A DNA stretch of 6,900 bases from Alphaproteobacteria bacterium. Lineage in GTDB: Bacteria > Pseudomonadota > Alphaproteobacteria > UBA8366 > JADFVY01. Within the stretch, counting starts at the first letter, position 1. The number at the start of each line of letters is the position of its first letter. Below the pieces are notes generated by a model that saw nothing but the letters and a program-made list of their open reading frames with translations, searched no databases and was not told the origin of the DNA. Made by a program: the position numbers and the translations under genes. The stretch lies in NCBI GenBank assembly GCA_029881615.1, contig JAOUMF010000111.1, forward strand, positions 1-6,900, in the 5' to 3' direction. Below, one piece after another: positions 5,642-6,900 of this stretch.

Positions 5642-5824
5642 TCAGGCCGACTGCGGTTCCGCTATCTCACGGCCACCGTAATGGCCGCAAGCGCCGCATA
5701 CGTGATGCGGCCGCTTCAATTCACCGCAGCTCGGGCATTCGTTATGAGCATCGCTCGAAATTGCATCATGCGCGCGGCGCATATTGCGTTTGGAGGGCGT
5801 AGTTTTTCGCTTCGGGACGGCCAT
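5642..5824 (-). CDS. rpmF: 50S ribosomal protein L32
   Basis: This 60-residue protein of the large ribosomal subunit begins [20 protein letters not shown], the conserved basic L32 N-terminus. It keeps the four zinc-binding cysteines C30, C33, C43 and C46 (CPSC...CGAC), so it is the zinc-containing form rather than the Cys-free paralogue made under zinc limitation. AAGG about ten bases upstream serves as ribosome-binding site. It follows the DUF177 gene, as in many bacteria where yceD and rpmF are linked, and leads into plsX and fabH, tying ribosome supply to lipid synthesis. Confidence 0.98.
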   Translation of the reverse strand: MAVPKRKTTPSKRNMRRAHDAISSDAHNECPSCGELKRPHHVCGACGHYGGREIAEPQSA

Positions 5825-5879
5825 GGACCAAACCTTAAATCGTTGTTGCCTAAAGTGGCGCGGAAAAATCTGCGGGTTA

Positions 5880-5907
5880 CATATACAAATTCATACGCAA
5901 CGGCAAG
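5880..5907 (-). promoter_or_regulatory. Weak candidate promoter of rpmF-plsX-fabH
   Basis: The 142-base AT-richer gap between yceD and rpmF contains, on the minus strand, CTTGCC (5902-5907), a 16-base spacer and TATATG (5880-5885), four of six bases for the -10 box. A start would fall near 5873, about 50 bases before rpmF. The match is modest. The gap length and its AT content, higher than its surroundings, make a promoter here likely, but the exact boxes are uncertain. Confidence 0.35.
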
Positions 5908-5966
5908 CGTGAAGGGACCAATTAATTTATTTTCCGCATGAGGCGGTTTTTCACGCCCCACCCCGC

Positions 5967-6497
5967 TCAATGAGGTTTTTTCAACATTTCCGCCAAACCC
6001 TCGAACGGCCTGCGGCGTTCCGACACATCCGCCTCGCTGTCCGCCAGCGGCTCAATCACGGCATCGGGCGCGCGGGGATACGGATCCAGCATCAATGACA
6101 GAAACTGCGCCGCCAACTCACCGATATCGATTTCAATGCCGTCGAAATATTCGGGCAGATCGTCGTCTTCGCTGTCATCGTCGGGTTTATATCCCTCGGG
6201 CGCGAAAATTTCCTCGAAATTATCGTCGATATGGGCAGACACCGGCGCCATGCTCACCACGCAGCTTTGCACCACATCGGCCATCACGCGCCCACTGGCG
6301 CGAATCAACTTGCCGCCCGGAATGCGGCGCAGCGTCACCTCGGCCGAAAAACTGTCCAGCTGCTGAAGCCCCAGCCGTGTTGCCAGGGCGGTGCGCTCGG
6401 ACTCGTTTGCCTCGATCTCACGGCTGATTTCCGAACCGGGATCCATATCTTCCACCCTGACGGGCCTGCTGAATTCAGGAACAGGCTGTTGCGGCAT
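5967..6497 (-). CDS. yceD: DUF177 family protein (YceD-like)
   Basis: This 176-residue protein belongs to the DUF177 family, whose E. coli member YceD is associated with 23S rRNA accumulation and whose gene is linked to rpmF. Visible family features are the core VVQSCVVSMAPV with C79 (about 75-86), the acidic stretch DDDSEDDD (106-113), DIGELAAQFLSLMLDPYPRAP (124-144) and the C-terminal PFEGLAEML (164-172). Length is close to YceD. The ATG at 6497 starts three bases after the chaperone stop, with GGGAGAG upstream, so the two are probably co-transcribed. The first 30 residues are charged and variable. The exact molecular role is not settled for the family; a part in ribosome assembly is the usual suggestion. 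Confidence 0.93.
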   Translation of the reverse strand: MPQQPVPEFSRPVRVEDMDPGSEISREIEANESERTALATRLGLQQLDSFSAEVTLRRIPGGKLIRASGRVMADVVQSCVVSMAPVSAHIDDNFEEIFAPEGYKPDDDSEDDDLPEYFDGIEIDIGELAAQFLSLMLDPYPRAPDAVIEPLADSEADVSERRRPFEGLAEMLKKPH

Positions 6498-6500
6498 AGT

Positions 6501-6900
6501 TCACTTCTCTCCCGGAGGCGGCGCAAAAACAATATTGCCGCCGGCAATCGCGTTTACGTCCTGCTCGGCAAGCAAAGCCTCGCTTGCCCGCATATAATCT
6601 ACCAACGCCGTCAGCTTGCCCGCCGACGGCTCGATATCCTGATATATATATTGTCGCAAGGGCGCGTCCAGCGATTCGTCGCTTCCCTTCAACCCCTCGC
6701 GGCAGGCCGCGGCCATTGCATAGAAATACTGCGCCAGCCCCTTCACCTTCTTGCCTACGCTAAGATCGCCCACCCCCAGTTCGCGCATATTGCGATCCAT
6801 ATCGGCAAACATCAGATCGAACAGGTTTTGCGAAAAAACTCGCGCCTTCGGCTCACGGCCCAGCCTGTCCAGCGCAAGAAAGCCGTGCAGCGCCACCATC
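6501..6900 (-). CDS. Ubiquinol-cytochrome c chaperone (CBP3/UQCC1-like), C-terminal part
   Basis: The visible 132 residues are the C-terminal part of a CBP3-family protein; the start lies beyond the window. In mitochondria CBP3 helps the synthesis and assembly of cytochrome b in the bc1 complex, and the bacterial relatives are presumed to do the same. Family features seen are VALHGFLALDRL, then NLFDLMFADMDRNMRELGVGDLSVGKKVKGL with the conserved phenylalanine, aspartate and glycine pattern, and YFYAMAAACREGL. The ATG at 6899 is internal to the family domain, so it should not be taken as the start. It lies three bases before yceD on the same strand, a pairing common in Alphaproteobacteria. The end (FAPPPGEK) is a short Pro-rich tail. 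Confidence 0.9.
   Translation of the reverse strand, partial: MVALHGFLALDRLGREPKARVFSQNLFDLMFADMDRNMRELGVGDLSVGKKVKGLAQYFYAMAAACREGLKGSDESLDAPLRQYIYQDIEPSAGKLTALVDYMRASEALLAEQDVNAIAGGNIVFAPPPGEK

Noticed and set aside
3663..5681. A 672-codon plus-strand open frame
   Set aside because: It lies antisense to plsX and fabH, both certain from their motifs. Long antisense frames are common in GC-rich genes, and its composition (rich in His, Gly, Arg and Gln) fits no protein family.
5932..5953. CCGC-ATGAG-GCGG hairpin with T tracts, after the yceD stop
   Set aside because: The stem is only four base pairs, and the T-run follows it on the plus strand, where no gene ends. It does not make a convincing terminator for yceD.

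Overview
The window looks like part of an alphaproteobacterial chromosome. It is moderately GC-rich, with a strong preference for G or C in third codon positions. The gene order from position 6900 down to about 2610 on the minus strand is a CBP3-type cytochrome bc1 chaperone, a DUF177/YceD protein, rpmF (L32), plsX, fabH, ihfA, a MerR-type regulator and tRNA-Pro(GGG). To my knowledge this order is typical of Alphaproteobacteria. I cannot name the order or genus with confidence from the sequence alone.

Region A (about 2600-6900, minus strand) is core housekeeping DNA. The bc1 chaperone and YceD genes are 3 bases apart. After a 142-base gap that may hold a promoter comes a tight unit: rpmF, plsX and fabH (32 bases between the first two, none between the last two). 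PlsX and FabH supply acyl-phosphate for phospholipid synthesis and the first condensation of fatty-acid synthesis. ihfA follows 89 bases later behind a candidate promoter of its own, then a MerR-family gene and tRNA-Pro. A symmetric hairpin with A and T tracts (2567-2596) closes this region.

Region B (1 to about 2540) reads as the regulatory end of a prophage or other phage-like element beside the 3' end of tRNA-Pro. A plus-strand XRE/S24 (CI/LexA-like) repressor lies between two sets of matching inverted repeats of the form TATACG-N7-CGTATA. Two copies, centred 24 bp apart, cover a near-consensus minus-strand promoter. That promoter drives a leftward operon encoding a winged-helix protein with a GcrA-like Cys/His tail, then an unrecognised 150-residue protein, then possibly a third gene running off the window. 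The third copy overlaps a TATAAT box just downstream of the repressor. That promoter drives a rightward gene for a small basic protein, whose best ribosome-binding site points at an ATC codon rather than an ATG.

The layout resembles a lambda immunity region: a repressor flanked by two operator-controlled promoters that transcribe outward. No integrase, structural phage gene or att repeat is visible here, so whether the element is complete cannot be judged. The repressor-operator link and the element's boundary at the tRNA are inferences from sequence pattern and position.
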